Shown here one piece after another: positions 17,009 through 25,243 of a DNA stretch of 64,000 nt. Each line of letters begins with the position of its first letter. Position 1 is the first letter of the stretch. The stretch spans positions 2,920,356-2,984,355 of the forward strand of contig NZ_KE124774.1 in the NCBI RefSeq assembly GCF_000188155.2. Reading direction: 5' to 3'. The translations under genes were made by a program, and so were the position numbers. Under the pieces are notes generated by a model. That model had not been told where the DNA came from and did not search any database. It saw only the letters and a program-made list of their open reading frames with translations. The DNA comes from Methylocystis sp. ATCC 49242 (GTDB taxonomy: Bacteria > Pseudomonadota > Alphaproteobacteria > Rhizobiales > Beijerinckiaceae).

Positions 17009-18148
17009 TCAGTAATGAAAGTCGTCGCCGGCCTCTATCGCGCTCTCCGTGACCGGCCCGCGCAGCACGTAATAGACCCACGACGTGTAGACGAGGATGA
17101 TCGGCAGAAAGAACACGACCGCGGCGAGCATGAGTCCCAGCGTCGTCTGGCTGGACGAGGCGTCCCACACCGTCAGGCTGTGATCGGGATGGGAGGACGA
17201 CGGCAGCAGGAAGGGAAACATGCTGAAGCCGGCCGTCGTCACGATGCCCGCGACCGACAGGCTGGAGGCGAACAGGGCGACTGTCCGCGCGCCGACCGCC
17301 AGCGCCACCGCCGCGACGAGCGCGCCGAGATAGGCGAGCGCGGGCGCGGCCGCCGGCCATTTGAAGGCGGCGTAATTGTATAGCCAGCCGCCCGCGCCGG
17401 TCGTCACCGTCTTGAGCAGCGGATTCGACGGCCCGGACGGATCGATCTCCGACGTGATGCGGTAGCCGTCGACGCCGAGCGCCACCCACAGACCCGCGGC
17501 CGTGAAAAGCAGAGCCAGCGTCAGCGCCGCCACCGCGCCGATGCGGCGCGCGCGGGCCGCGACCTCGCCCTCGGTCTTGCGGGCGAGATAGGCCGCCCCC
17601 TGCATCACGATCATCGTCAGGCTGACGAGGCCGCAAAGCAGCGCGAAGGGCCGAAGCAGCCCGATGAGGCCGCCCTCATAGGCGACGCGCAGCGACTGGT
17701 CGAAGTGGAAGGGCACGCCGAGCAGCACATTGCCGAAGGCGACACCGAAGAGGAGAGACGGGAAAAAGCCGGAGATGAAGAACAGCCAGTCCCAGGCGTT
17801 GCGCCAGCGGGCCGACTCTCCCTTGCTGCGAAAGGTGATCGCGACCGGCCGCAGGATCAGGCCGAGCAGCACCAGCAGCATCGCCAGATAAAAGCCGGAG
17901 AAGGAGGTGGCGTAGAGCGGCGGCCAGGCGGCGAAGATCGCGCCGCCGCCCAGGATGAACCACACCTGATTGCCTTCCCAGACCGGGCCGATCGTATTGA
18001 GAACCACACGTCGCTGCGTGTCGTTCCTCGCGACGAAAGGATGCAGGATCGCGACGCCGAGATCGAATCCGTCCATGACGGCGAAGCCGACGAGCAGCAC
18101 GCCGAGGATCGCCCACCAGATGAGGCGCAGAGTCATATAATCGAGCAT
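17009..18148 (-). CDS. cydB: Cytochrome bd ubiquinol oxidase subunit II CydB
   Basis: A 379-residue polytopic membrane subunit. Characteristic segments are MDGFDLGVAILHPFVARND, VWEGNQVWFILGGGAIFAAWPPLYA and the C-terminal TSWVYYVLRGPV. CydB pairs with CydA to form the heterodimeric high-affinity quinol oxidase of the inner membrane. It starts 15 bases after cydA in the same operon. Confidence 0.96.
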   Translation of the reverse strand: MLDYMTLRLIWWAILGVLLVGFAVMDGFDLGVAILHPFVARNDTQRRVVLNTIGPVWEGNQVWFILGGGAIFAAWPPLYATSFSGFYLAMLLVLLGLILRPVAITFRSKGESARWRNAWDWLFFISGFFPSLLFGVAFGNVLLGVPFHFDQSLRVAYEGGLIGLLRPFALLCGLVSLTMIVMQGAAYLARKTEGEVAARARRIGAVAALTLALLFTAAGLWVALGVDGYRITSEIDPSGPSNPLLKTVTTGAGGWLYNYAAFKWPAAAPALAYLGALVAAVALAVGARTVALFASSLSVAGIVTTAGFSMFPFLLPSSSHPDHSLTVWDASSSQTTLGLMLAAVVFFLPIILVYTSWVYYVLRGPVTESAIEAGDDFHY

Positions 18149-18163
18149 CTCTCCGAGCTCCCT

Positions 18164-19741
18164 TCAGCGCGAGGCGTCATAGGCGGGCTGCGGGACCGGC
18201 AGCGGGCCGGCTTTCGCCCCCTCATCCGGCTGCGGACGCGGTCCGATGCGCACATATTTGACGATCAGCGTCACATCGACCACGGCCAGCGCGGTGTAGA
18301 AGATCACGAAGGCCGCGAGACTCGCCGCGACATTCGAAGCGGGAACATTGGACACGCCGAGGAAGGTCGGCATGATTCCGTCGATGATCCAGGGCTGGCG
18401 GCCATATTCGGCGACGATCCAGCCAAGCTCGGCCGCGATCCACGGCAGCGGCAGGCTGAGCATCGTCAGGCGCAGGAACCACGGCCTTCCGCAACGGCGA
18501 CGGCTCGACAGGTAGAAGGCGGTCCCGAAGAGGGCGATGAAATAGAAGCCCAGCGCGACCATGATGCGGAACGACCAGAAGAGCACCGGCACGTCGGGAA
18601 TGGTGGACATCGCCGCCTGCCTGATCTCTTCGTCGGTGGCGTTTTCGATGTCCGGCCTGATGCGCTTCAGCAGCAGCGAATAGCCCACGTCCCGCATCGA
18701 ATTTTCGAGGTCGGCGGGAACCTCGGCATTGGCGGTTCCGCCCAGCGCGACCATCCACGTATAGCCCGGCAGGCCATTGCGAATGCGCTTCTCGGCGTTG
18801 GCGACGAGCGGCTTGATGCCCTCGACCGGCGTATCGAGCGAGCGCGTCGCGATGAGGCCGAGGACATAGGGAATCGTCACCTCATATTTCGTCGTCTCGC
18901 TCTTGAGGTCGGGGAAGCCGAAGAGCGTGAAGGACGCCGGCGCCGGCTCGGTCTCCCACATCGCCTCGATCGCGGCGATCTTCATCTTCTGGTTTTCGCC
19001 GGCAGTGTAGCCGCTTTCATCGCCGAGCACGACGACCGACAGCGCCGAAGCGAGACCGAAGCTCGCGGCGACCGTCAGCGAACGGCGCGCTATGTCGCGA
19101 TGGCGCCCGCGCAGCATGTAATAGGCGCCGATCGACATGACGAACATCGCGCCCGTGACATAGCCGGCGCTGACCGTATGCACGAATTTCGACTGCGCGA
19201 CGGGATTGAAGAGCACTTCCGAGAAAGACGAAAGCTCCATGCGCATGGTCTGCGGATTGAATTTCGCGCCGACGGGATTGGACATCCAGGCGTTGGCTAC
19301 GAGAATCCACAGCGCCGAGAAATTGGAGCCGAGCGCCACGAGCCAGGTGACGACGAGATGCTGCACCTTCGTCAGACGATTCCAGCCGAAGAAGAACAGG
19401 CCGACGAACGTCGCCTCCAGAAAGAAGGCCATCAGCCCTTCGATGGCGAGCGGCGCGCCGAAGATGTCGCCAACGTAATGCGAGTAATAGGCCCAGTTCG
19501 TTCCAAACTGGAATTCCATCGTCACGCCCGTCGCGACGCCCATCACGAAATTGATGCCGAAAAGCGTTCCCCAGAATTTCACCGCGTCGCGCCAGACTTC
19601 GCGTCCCGTCATCACATAGACGCTCTCCATGATCGCGAGCAGGAGCGCGAGGCCCAGCGTCAGCGGCACGAAGAGGAAATGATAAAGCGCTGTCAGCGCG
19701 AATTGCAGGCGCGAGAGCGTGACGACGTCGAGATCGAACAT
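18164..19741 (-). CDS. cydA: Cytochrome bd ubiquinol oxidase subunit I CydA
   Basis: A 525-residue heme-bearing subunit. LSRLQFALTALYHFLFVPLTLG places the heme b595 ligand at His21. GDESGYTAGENQKMKIAAIE and MWETEPAPASFTLFGFPD belong to the quinol-binding Q-loop. The loop is the long, E. coli bd-I type rather than the short cyanide-insensitive-oxidase type. The oxidase reduces oxygen to water with quinol. Bd oxidases tolerate sulfide, which fits the upstream sqr gene. Confidence 0.96.
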   Translation of the reverse strand: MFDLDVVTLSRLQFALTALYHFLFVPLTLGLALLLAIMESVYVMTGREVWRDAVKFWGTLFGINFVMGVATGVTMEFQFGTNWAYYSHYVGDIFGAPLAIEGLMAFFLEATFVGLFFFGWNRLTKVQHLVVTWLVALGSNFSALWILVANAWMSNPVGAKFNPQTMRMELSSFSEVLFNPVAQSKFVHTVSAGYVTGAMFVMSIGAYYMLRGRHRDIARRSLTVAASFGLASALSVVVLGDESGYTAGENQKMKIAAIEAMWETEPAPASFTLFGFPDLKSETTKYEVTIPYVLGLIATRSLDTPVEGIKPLVANAEKRIRNGLPGYTWMVALGGTANAEVPADLENSMRDVGYSLLLKRIRPDIENATDEEIRQAAMSTIPDVPVLFWSFRIMVALGFYFIALFGTAFYLSSRRRCGRPWFLRLTMLSLPLPWIAAELGWIVAEYGRQPWIIDGIMPTFLGVSNVPASNVAASLAAFVIFYTALAVVDVTLIVKYVRIGPRPQPDEGAKAGPLPVPQPAYDASR

Positions 19742-19756
19742 TTCTTCTGTCCTGCT

Positions 19757-19921
19757 TTACCTGGATGCGGGCGCGCGATCGGCCAGCGCCGCCGTCATGT
19801 CCGCCGGCGTCACCTTCACGCGATGTGAGGGGCTGAAGAACAGCGCATAAAGCGCAAATATCGCGACGATCTTGAAGAGGAGCGCGAGCGTAAGCTCGCG
19901 CCCCAGCGGAGTAAGCGTCAT
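19757..19921 (-). CDS. cydP: CydP-like small cytochrome oxidase-associated protein
   Basis: A 54-residue protein starting MTLTPLGRELTLALLFKIVA, with one transmembrane helix (ALLFKIVAIFALYALFF) followed by SPSHRVKVTP. Position (15 bases before cydA) and the pattern of a helix ending in LFFSP match the putative small subunit CydP of Proteobacteria. It starts 43 bases after the sqr stop, linking sqr and cyd. Confidence 0.78.
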   Translation of the reverse strand: MTLTPLGRELTLALLFKIVAIFALYALFFSPSHRVKVTPADMTAALADRAPASR

Positions 19922-19964
19922 ATCCGCGGTCCTCTCTGGGCGGCGGCCCCGCGGGGTCGCCAGA

Positions 19965-21245
19965 TTACAGTATGCGGCGCAACCGTTCGATGCCGAGCAG
20001 CTTCATGATGTAGCGCTCATAGACCGGTTCGCTCTGTCCCTTGCGCACCTTGCGCAGGAAATATTTTTCATAGGCGATCTTCGCCAGATGCACCCACCGG
20101 CCCTCGCTCGACCAGTTGACATTGCGCGGCGGAATTTGCGGCTGCGCGACGAAAGCCACGCCCCTGTCGCCGAAATCTGCAAGGCAAACCGCGTTCCAGG
20201 TGCCTTCCTCTTTCGGCTCCTTGCCGTCGATGACCGCGGCGATGTTGTGCGCGGTGGCCGTCACCATCGATTCGATCATATAGCCGGTCTTCGGCATGCC
20301 GGTCGCGACCGGCGTCGCTTCCGCCGGCGGAATGGCGACGCAGACGCCGACGCTGAAGATATTCGGGTATCTTGGATTACGCTGGTGCTTGTCGATGATG
20401 ACGAAGCCGCGCGGATTGACGAGGCCCTCGATTCCCTTCAGCGCCTCGATGCCCGTAAAAGCCGGCATCATCATCGCGAACTTGAACGGAACCTCGTGCT
20501 CCTTCTTCACCGAGCCATCGTCGTTGAGTTCCTGACATTTGAGCAGGCCCGGCTCGATCGACGTCGTCTTCGCGTTGGTGATCCATTTGATGTCGCGGTC
20601 GCGGAACGCAGATTCCAGCATGCCCTTGGTGTCGCCGACGCCGCCCAGACCGAGATGGCCAATATAGGGTTCGGACGTCACGAAGGTCATCGGCACCTTG
20701 TGGCGGATGCCGCGGCGACGCAAATCGGTCGAGACGATCATCGCATATTCATATGCCGGACCGAAGCAGGACACGGCGGGCGCGGCGCCGATGACGATGG
20801 GGCCGGGATCCTTGCAGAAGTCGTCCCAGGCCTTCGAGGCGATCTCGGCATGCTGCAGCGTGCAGATCGAATGCGTGTGGCCGCCGTGCGGGCCGAGGCC
20901 GGGAATTTCCTCGAACGCGAGTTTCGGACCGGTCGCGATGACGAGATAATCGTAGGAGACGCTCTCGCCATTATTCAATTCGACGCGATTCTCGTCGGGA
21001 TGCAGGCGCTTCGCGCCGATGGACGTGAAGCCGATGTTCTTCTTCCGAAAGACCGGTTCGAGCGGCACCTTCAACTCGTCGGGCTTGCGCCAGTTCACCG
21101 CGAGCCACGGGTTCGACGGCGTGAACTGGAAATTCGGAATATCGGAGATGACGGTGACCTGATGCGCCTTCTTCAATTCATCGCGCACTTCGATCGCCGC
21201 AGCGACGCCGCCGATGCCGGCGCCAAGAATAACTACGTGAGCCAT
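19965..21245 (-). CDS. sqr: Sulfide:quinone oxidoreductase (type I-like)
   Basis: A 426-residue FAD enzyme that oxidises sulfide to polysulfide or zero-valent sulfur and reduces membrane quinone. GAGIGGVAAAIE is the N-terminal FAD site. The three redox cysteines are all present: Cys128 (SICTLQHAE), Cys160 (SCFGPAYEYA) and Cys354 (NAVCLADFGDRG). The first two fall at the same numbers as in Acidithiobacillus SQR, and the C-terminal amphipathic segment is retained (AKIAYEKYFLRKV). GGAGG nine bases upstream supports ATG 21245. It lies directly before cydPABX and after a Crp/Fnr regulator, so electrons probably go to cytochrome bd. Confidence 0.95.
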   Translation of the reverse strand: MAHVVILGAGIGGVAAAIEVRDELKKAHQVTVISDIPNFQFTPSNPWLAVNWRKPDELKVPLEPVFRKKNIGFTSIGAKRLHPDENRVELNNGESVSYDYLVIATGPKLAFEEIPGLGPHGGHTHSICTLQHAEIASKAWDDFCKDPGPIVIGAAPAVSCFGPAYEYAMIVSTDLRRRGIRHKVPMTFVTSEPYIGHLGLGGVGDTKGMLESAFRDRDIKWITNAKTTSIEPGLLKCQELNDDGSVKKEHEVPFKFAMMMPAFTGIEALKGIEGLVNPRGFVIIDKHQRNPRYPNIFSVGVCVAIPPAEATPVATGMPKTGYMIESMVTATAHNIAAVIDGKEPKEEGTWNAVCLADFGDRGVAFVAQPQIPPRNVNWSSEGRWVHLAKIAYEKYFLRKVRKGQSEPVYERYIMKLLGIERLRRIL

Positions 21246-21326
21246 TTTCTCTTTCCTCCCCACGCCCGCCGGCGCGAGCCGAGACGTGTATTTGACATGC
21301 CTAGTTGAATTGAATTCTTCAGCGAC

Positions 21327-21995
21327 TTAGTCACGCTCGTCGTCACAAAGCGCGCGCAAAGCATTGACGTCCATGATTTCCGCGCCGCCGCGCGACAGTT
21401 TGACCCATCCCGACCGTTCGAAAATTTTCAGCGTGCGTCCGACGACTTCGCGCGCCGTGCCGAGATCGGCGGCGAGCGACTGCTGCGTGACATTTATGCG
21501 ATTGTCATTGTCGCGTAACGCGAGAAGGCGCTCGGCAAGGCGCACATTGATGCGCGTGCAAACGATCTCCTCGATGCGGGACATCAGCGTCGCGATGCGC
21601 TTGCCATAGCCGTCGAAGACCAGCGCGCGAAAGGCGGAGGACGCGTTCATCAGACCGGTGAAACGATCTGCGGGAACGATATAGGCGACGACGTCCGTTT
21701 CGGCGACGCCCTCTGCGGCATAAGCGTCGTCCGAAATGAGCGACGCCGTCGTGAGAATGCAGGTTTCGTTCGCGCCGACGCGATAGAGCACGATTTCGCG
21801 GCCAGACTCGGTCACGCGCTGAATGCGGACAGTTCCCGACACGACGAGCGGAAACTGCACACATTGATCGCCGGGTCGGAAAAGAACGGCGCCGCGCGGA
21901 ATCTGTTTGCGGATGGCGGCGTCGCGCAGCATCGCCTTCGTCGCGTCGTCGAGCGCGCGCAGGGAAGGAACTTCGTCGATCCAGTCCGATGGCAT
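21327..21995 (-). CDS. Crp/Fnr family transcriptional regulator
   Basis: A 222-residue regulator with a cyclic-nucleotide-type beta barrel (RGAVLFRPGDQCVQFPLVVSG) and a C-terminal helix-turn-helix (VTQQSLAADLGTAREVVGRTL). It lacks the N-terminal cysteine cluster of FNR, so it is not an Fe-S oxygen sensor. Scattered cysteines (GDQC, ETCIL, IVCTRI) leave thiol sensing possible. It lies 81 bases upstream of sqr and 66 bases after tolC on the same strand, so it probably controls or belongs to this sulfur-respiration cluster. The effector is unknown. Confidence 0.88.
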   Translation of the reverse strand: MPSDWIDEVPSLRALDDATKAMLRDAAIRKQIPRGAVLFRPGDQCVQFPLVVSGTVRIQRVTESGREIVLYRVGANETCILTTASLISDDAYAAEGVAETDVVAYIVPADRFTGLMNASSAFRALVFDGYGKRIATLMSRIEEIVCTRINVRLAERLLALRDNDNRINVTQQSLAADLGTAREVVGRTLKIFERSGWVKLSRGGAEIMDVNALRALCDDERD

Positions 21996-22061
21996 GTTCA
22001 GCCTTTCGTCGCGAGCCTCACGCAGCCTTCGCCGGATGGAGACTCTTCGTTGCCTGATTTT

Positions 22062-23492
22062 CTACCGCCCGTCCGGGGTCTGGGTTCCGAACCATTTTGT
22101 CTTGACCTGCTCGAAATGGACTCCGGGGTCGTAGAGCGCGACATTGAGATTGAGCTCGCGCGCCGACAATCTGCCGATCGCGCCCAGCGCCGCATAGGAC
22201 GCCACCACCCGGTCGCGCTGCGACGTCACCAGCTGCACCCGCGCGTTCAGCAACGCCTGCTGCGCGTTCAGCACGTCGAGCGTCGTCCGCTGCCCGACCT
22301 TCGCCTCCTCGCGCACGCCGGCGAGCGCCGTCTCCGCCGCCTTCACCGCCGCCTGTCCCGAGATGATCGACGCCTTCGCCGTCTCCAGCAGGCCATAGCT
22401 CGACACCACGCTCGCCCGCACGCTGTCGCGCTGCAGATCGGCGTTGAGCCGCGCCTGGCCCAGCTGCTCCTTCGCCTGACGGATCGAGGCGTATTCGGCC
22501 CCGCCCTGATAGAGCGGGATGTTCAATTGCCCGCTCGCCGCGGCCGAGAACTGCCGCGATCCCGGCAGGCCAAGAAACGAATCATACTGGTTCGACAGCT
22601 GCGCGTTCACCGACAGCGACGGCGCCAGCGCCCCCTCCGCCACCTTCACCGCGAGCTCCGCCACATCCACCTGATGCAGCGCCGCCGCCACGCCCGGATG
22701 TTCGGCGAGCGCAATCGTGATGGCGTCGTTGAGCGACTTCGGCAGCAGCGGCTCCAGCGAGCGGCCGGGCTCCAGATTCTTCGGCTCATTGCCGATGATC
22801 TGGCGATAATTGGCGACGCTCGTCTTCAGCAGCGCCTGCGCCCCGTAAAACTCCGAACGCGCCTGCGCGAGCGAAGCCTCCGCCTGCGCCACGTCGGTGC
22901 GCGTGACCTCCCCCACCTGGAAGCGGTCGCGGGTCTGCTTCAGCTGCTCCTCGAGCACCGCGATATTGCTCTTGCGCAGCGCCAGAACCGCCGTGTCGCG
23001 CAGCACATTCATGTATGCCGTGGCGCCGTTCTGAAGGATCGCCTGCTCGGTGAGCCGCATTGTCGCGCGCGCGGAGAAGACGCCGGACTCCGCCTGCCGC
23101 ACCGAATTTTCCGTGCGGCCGCCGTCGAACACGGTCTGCGAGACGTTCAGCGTCGCGCCGCGCGGATAGCCGGTGTAGACGTCGCTGAAATTGCCGCCGC
23201 CGGAGGCCCCCGCCTGCTGATTGTCGGCGCCGAAGGGGATCTTGATCCGCGCATGCTGCGGCCCCGCCGAGGCGGTGATGCTGGCTTTCGGCCGAAGCCC
23301 CGCGAGCGCCTTGGGCGCGTCCTCGTCCCGCACCCGGACGCTGGCGCGGCTCTGATTCAGATCCGGATTGCCGTCATAGGCCCGCGCCAGAGCGGAAAGA
23401 AGGCTCTCCGCAAACGCAGGACAAATGCTCGCGCCCGAAAAGGCGAGCGCGAGAGCGATCGAGCGAAGCGACGCTGGCGGGGACGCAGGCAT
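22062..23492 (-). CDS. tolC: TolC-family outer membrane channel
   Basis: A 476-residue outer membrane efflux protein with signal peptide (SIALALAFSGASICPAFA). It has the two long coiled-coil repeats of TolC, seen as paired NxxxA/Q-rich helices (QAESGVFSARATMRLTEQA, RDRFQVGEVTRTDVAQAEASL, REEAKVGQRTTLDVLNAQQAL). Its position 15 bases after the DUF2892 gene in the arsR operon, facing the adaptor-RND genes, suggests it is the exit duct of that pump rather than a general TolC. Confidence 0.92.
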   Translation of the reverse strand: MPASPPASLRSIALALAFSGASICPAFAESLLSALARAYDGNPDLNQSRASVRVRDEDAPKALAGLRPKASITASAGPQHARIKIPFGADNQQAGASGGGNFSDVYTGYPRGATLNVSQTVFDGGRTENSVRQAESGVFSARATMRLTEQAILQNGATAYMNVLRDTAVLALRKSNIAVLEEQLKQTRDRFQVGEVTRTDVAQAEASLAQARSEFYGAQALLKTSVANYRQIIGNEPKNLEPGRSLEPLLPKSLNDAITIALAEHPGVAAALHQVDVAELAVKVAEGALAPSLSVNAQLSNQYDSFLGLPGSRQFSAAASGQLNIPLYQGGAEYASIRQAKEQLGQARLNADLQRDSVRASVVSSYGLLETAKASIISGQAAVKAAETALAGVREEAKVGQRTTLDVLNAQQALLNARVQLVTSQRDRVVASYAALGAIGRLSARELNLNVALYDPGVHFEQVKTKWFGTQTPDGR

Positions 23493-23507
23493 TTCCGCGA
23501 GACGAAA

Positions 23508-23708
23508 TCAGAAGGCCGCGCCGGGCTTGACGCCGAAACGCCTGAGCATCATCGCCAGCGGACAAAAGCCCGTGAACGCCGCCTGCAGGAGATTCACGCC
23601 GACGAAGGCGGCGAGCAGCAACCACCAATCGGAGAAGAAATGTGCGAGCGCAAGGCTCGTCAGCACCATTGTTCCGGCAAAGGCCATGACCACGCGATCT
23701 ATGCTCAT
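23508..23708 (-). CDS. DUF2892 (YgaP-type) membrane protein
   Basis: A 66-residue two-helix protein starting MSIDRVVMAFAGTMVLTSLA and containing GVNLLQAAFTGFCPLAMMLRRFG. The FTGFCPLAMML motif is the DUF2892 signature. Its ATG overlaps the arsR stop by four bases (ATGA at 23705-23708), so the two are translationally coupled. DUF2892 proteins recur in BigR-type sulfide operons. Confidence 0.9.
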   Translation of the reverse strand: MSIDRVVMAFAGTMVLTSLALAHFFSDWWLLLAAFVGVNLLQAAFTGFCPLAMMLRRFGVKPGAAF

Positions 23709-24085
23709 CGGACACGATCCTTGATCTTGGCGCCAGCCGTTTTCCGGGCTCCGGCTTTCGGCGCAGGAGGGGCGACCCCACATTGCTCCGCGCAGAACAA
23801 TTCGTAAAGCAGGCCAATGACCCGCGAGACGTTTGCGTTGGCCAGAGAATAATAGATCGTCTGTGACGACCGGCGCGTTTTAACGAGATCATCCGCTCTC
23901 AGCCGCGCGAGATGCTGCGAAAGAGACGATTGGCTCAGGCCAATCGCTTCCTGCAGCTTCGTCACCGACTGTTCGCCCTTGTGCAATTCGCACAGGACCA
24001 TCAGCCGGTGGCGATTGGCGAGCGCCTTCAGGAAACTTTCGGCTTCCGCGGCTCTCGGCGCGAGTTCGACCGGATTTACATTCAT
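23705..24085 (-). CDS. bigR: BigR/SqrR-like ArsR-family persulfide-responsive repressor
   Basis: A 126-residue winged-helix repressor (AIGLSQSSLSQHLARLRADDL recognition region). Cys32 (MVLCELHKG) and Cys98 (ELFCAEQCG) are 66 residues apart. This is the same separation as the redox cysteines of BigR (42/108) and SqrR (41/107), which form a tetrasulfide bridge with persulfide. I chose ATG 24085 over a start 36 bases upstream because a CTTGAC promoter places transcription start at or next to this ATG, giving a leaderless message. It heads arsR-DUF2892-tolC. Persulfide sensing is inferred. Confidence 0.85.
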   Translation of the reverse strand: MNVNPVELAPRAAEAESFLKALANRHRLMVLCELHKGEQSVTKLQEAIGLSQSSLSQHLARLRADDLVKTRRSSQTIYYSLANANVSRVIGLLYELFCAEQCGVAPPAPKAGARKTAGAKIKDRVR

Positions 24086-24092
24086 GACTGCT

Positions 24093-24122
24093 AAATTACG
24101 TTTTGCGAATATAAAAGTCAAG
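24093..24122 (-). promoter_or_regulatory. Promoter and operator of the arsR (bigR-like) operon
   Basis: On the minus strand CTTGAC (24122-24117) is followed after 17-18 bases by GTAATT/TAATTT (24099-24093). The spacer holds TATATTCGCAAAA, matching 12 of 15 positions of the palindrome before the RND operon. The predicted start of transcription falls within a base or two of the ATG at 24085. Confidence 0.65.
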
Positions 24123-24189
24123 CGGGCTTTGTCGACACAGCGAAAATCGATGGATCGATTTGTCGCATTTCGAGGCTTGGCCGTGATGT

Positions 24190-24204
24190 TATATTACGAA
24201 AATC
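24190..24204. promoter_or_regulatory. Candidate BigR-like operator upstream of the HiPIP gene
   Basis: TATATTACGAAAATC matches 12 of 15 positions of TATATTGCGAATATA found before the RND operon. It lies 53-67 bases before the HiPIP start. No clean -35/-10 pair was identified here. Confidence 0.4.
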
Positions 24205-24256
24205 GAATTTAAGCGAAACCCTAATGAATTCTGGGGTGAAATTCGGGGAGGACGCC

Positions 24257-24520
24257 ATGTGTGGATGTGATCGTGAACCCGCGCGCGGCCGGCGCAACCT
24301 GCTGAAGCTTCTGGCCGCCGCCGCGGGAGTCGGCGCGGTCGGCGCATTGTTCGGCGCGGGACCGGCGCGGGCGAAATCGAGCCAGGCGGCCGCAGCCTAT
24401 CGCGGATCGCCTAACGGGCGCCAGCGTTGCGCCAACTGCTCCTGGTTCGAGCCGCCGTCGGGATGCGGGGTGGTTCGCGGCCCCGTGAGCGCGCACGGCT
24501 GGTGTAATCTCTGGGGTTGA
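24257..24520 (+). CDS. High-potential iron-sulfur protein (HiPIP), Tat-exported
   Basis: An 87-residue protein with a twin-arginine-type leader (GRRNLLKLLAAAAGVGAVG, cleavage near GPARA). It is followed by a HiPIP core with AAYRGSPNGRQRCANCSWF and four cysteines in the order C-x2-C-x8-C-x12-C, ending HGWCNLWG. HiPIPs are small periplasmic [4Fe-4S] electron carriers exported folded by Tat. The N-terminus also has CGC. GGGAGG five bases upstream supports ATG 24257. It sits between the arsR operon and the RND operon and has a similar operator, so it is probably co-regulated. Confidence 0.85.
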   Translation: MCGCDREPARGRRNLLKLLAAAAGVGAVGALFGAGPARAKSSQAAAAYRGSPNGRQRCANCSWFEPPSGCGVVRGPVSAHGWCNLWG

Positions 24521-24761
24521 GGCGCAGAAGTCGCGGCGCGGGTCCTGTCCATGGATCGATTCATATCCACTGACGCCCGATGGACGAAAATCGGACTCGC
24601 GTCGTCCGGCAAGTTCGAAGAATTGCGGCCGCATCGGCGCAAGTGATCGCCTTTTCGTCGAAGCTTTTCCGCGGATCGCGCGGAAAGGCTGACTGCGTCC
24701 GTTCAACCGATCTTTCGGGCGCGTTCGGGAGTTTTGCCAATGGCCTCGGCGCGGGACGCTC
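24521..24761. other. Intergenic stretch with one strong hairpin
   Basis: No gene is supported. TTTCCGCG (24666-24673) pairs with CGCGGAAA (24679-24686) around GATCG. It could end the HiPIP transcript, but no U-tract follows on either strand. Confidence 0.35.
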
Positions 24762-25052
24762 TCAGCGTCCGACCGCAAGCCCCGGCACGATTTCGAGCGC
24801 TTCGGCGGGAGAGCGGAAGGGGATGGAGTTGACCTCGCCGCCCGTAAAATAGCGTTCGCTCGATGATGAATGGTGACGCGGATGGCGGGGATAGTCGATG
24901 CGAGGCCCGAGCGCCGCGTCGCTCGGCTCGCCAAGCTCTTTCTGGCGGTTCTTCGGCGCATGCCTGTCGGCGGCAAGGGAGGCGCCGGGGAGCGCTGCGA
25001 GACCGGAGACCATCCCGATCGCTAATCCTGCGAGAATGGCGCGCCTGTTCAT
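24762..25052 (-). pseudogene. Short secreted protein resembling the N-terminus of a TonB-dependent receptor; probable remnant
   Basis: A 96-residue frame with a signal peptide (RRAILAGLAIGMVSGLAALPGASLAA). A His/Ser-rich segment follows (YPRHPRHHSSSS), then GGEVNSIPFRSPAEALEIVPGLAVGR and a stop. The end resembles the start of a TonB receptor plug domain, where an arginine-rich PGL-V motif is followed by several hundred further residues. Nothing receptor-like continues downstream, so a decayed receptor is the simplest reading. A genuine small secreted protein is the alternative. Confidence 0.45.
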
Positions 25053-25184
25053 TTTCTTCCCCGCATCGGGCTTCGAGCCATGCTTTGCCAGATGTTATCC
25101 GAGAGCGAAAATCATAGATGATCGGAGCTAAACACGCCATAGTTGTGAGCGACCGGCCTTGCGGGCCGGGCTATTAAATTCGTT

Positions 25185-25213
25185 CTTGCTAATTTATATA
25201 TTGCGAATATAAC
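25185..25213 (+). promoter_or_regulatory. Promoter and palindromic operator of the adaptor-RND-AhpD-rhodanese operon
   Basis: CTTGCT (25185-25190) and TATAAC (25208-25213) are 17 bases apart. The spacer and -10 are covered by TATATTGCGAATATA (25197-25211), a perfect six-base inverted repeat around GCG. Related sequences precede arsR (12/15), HiPIP (12/15) and blh/tauE (11/15). Repression by the BigR-like protein is the inferred control. Confidence 0.68.
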
Positions 25214-25243
25214 CTTCGACAATCGCCGCCACGGGGAGACTTG

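Noticed and set aside
17705-19828. 707-codon plus-strand open frame opposite cydB and cydA
   Set aside because: Shadow of cyd genes; no hydrophobic or domain pattern, and rich in Arg/His/Asp as expected of antisense frames.
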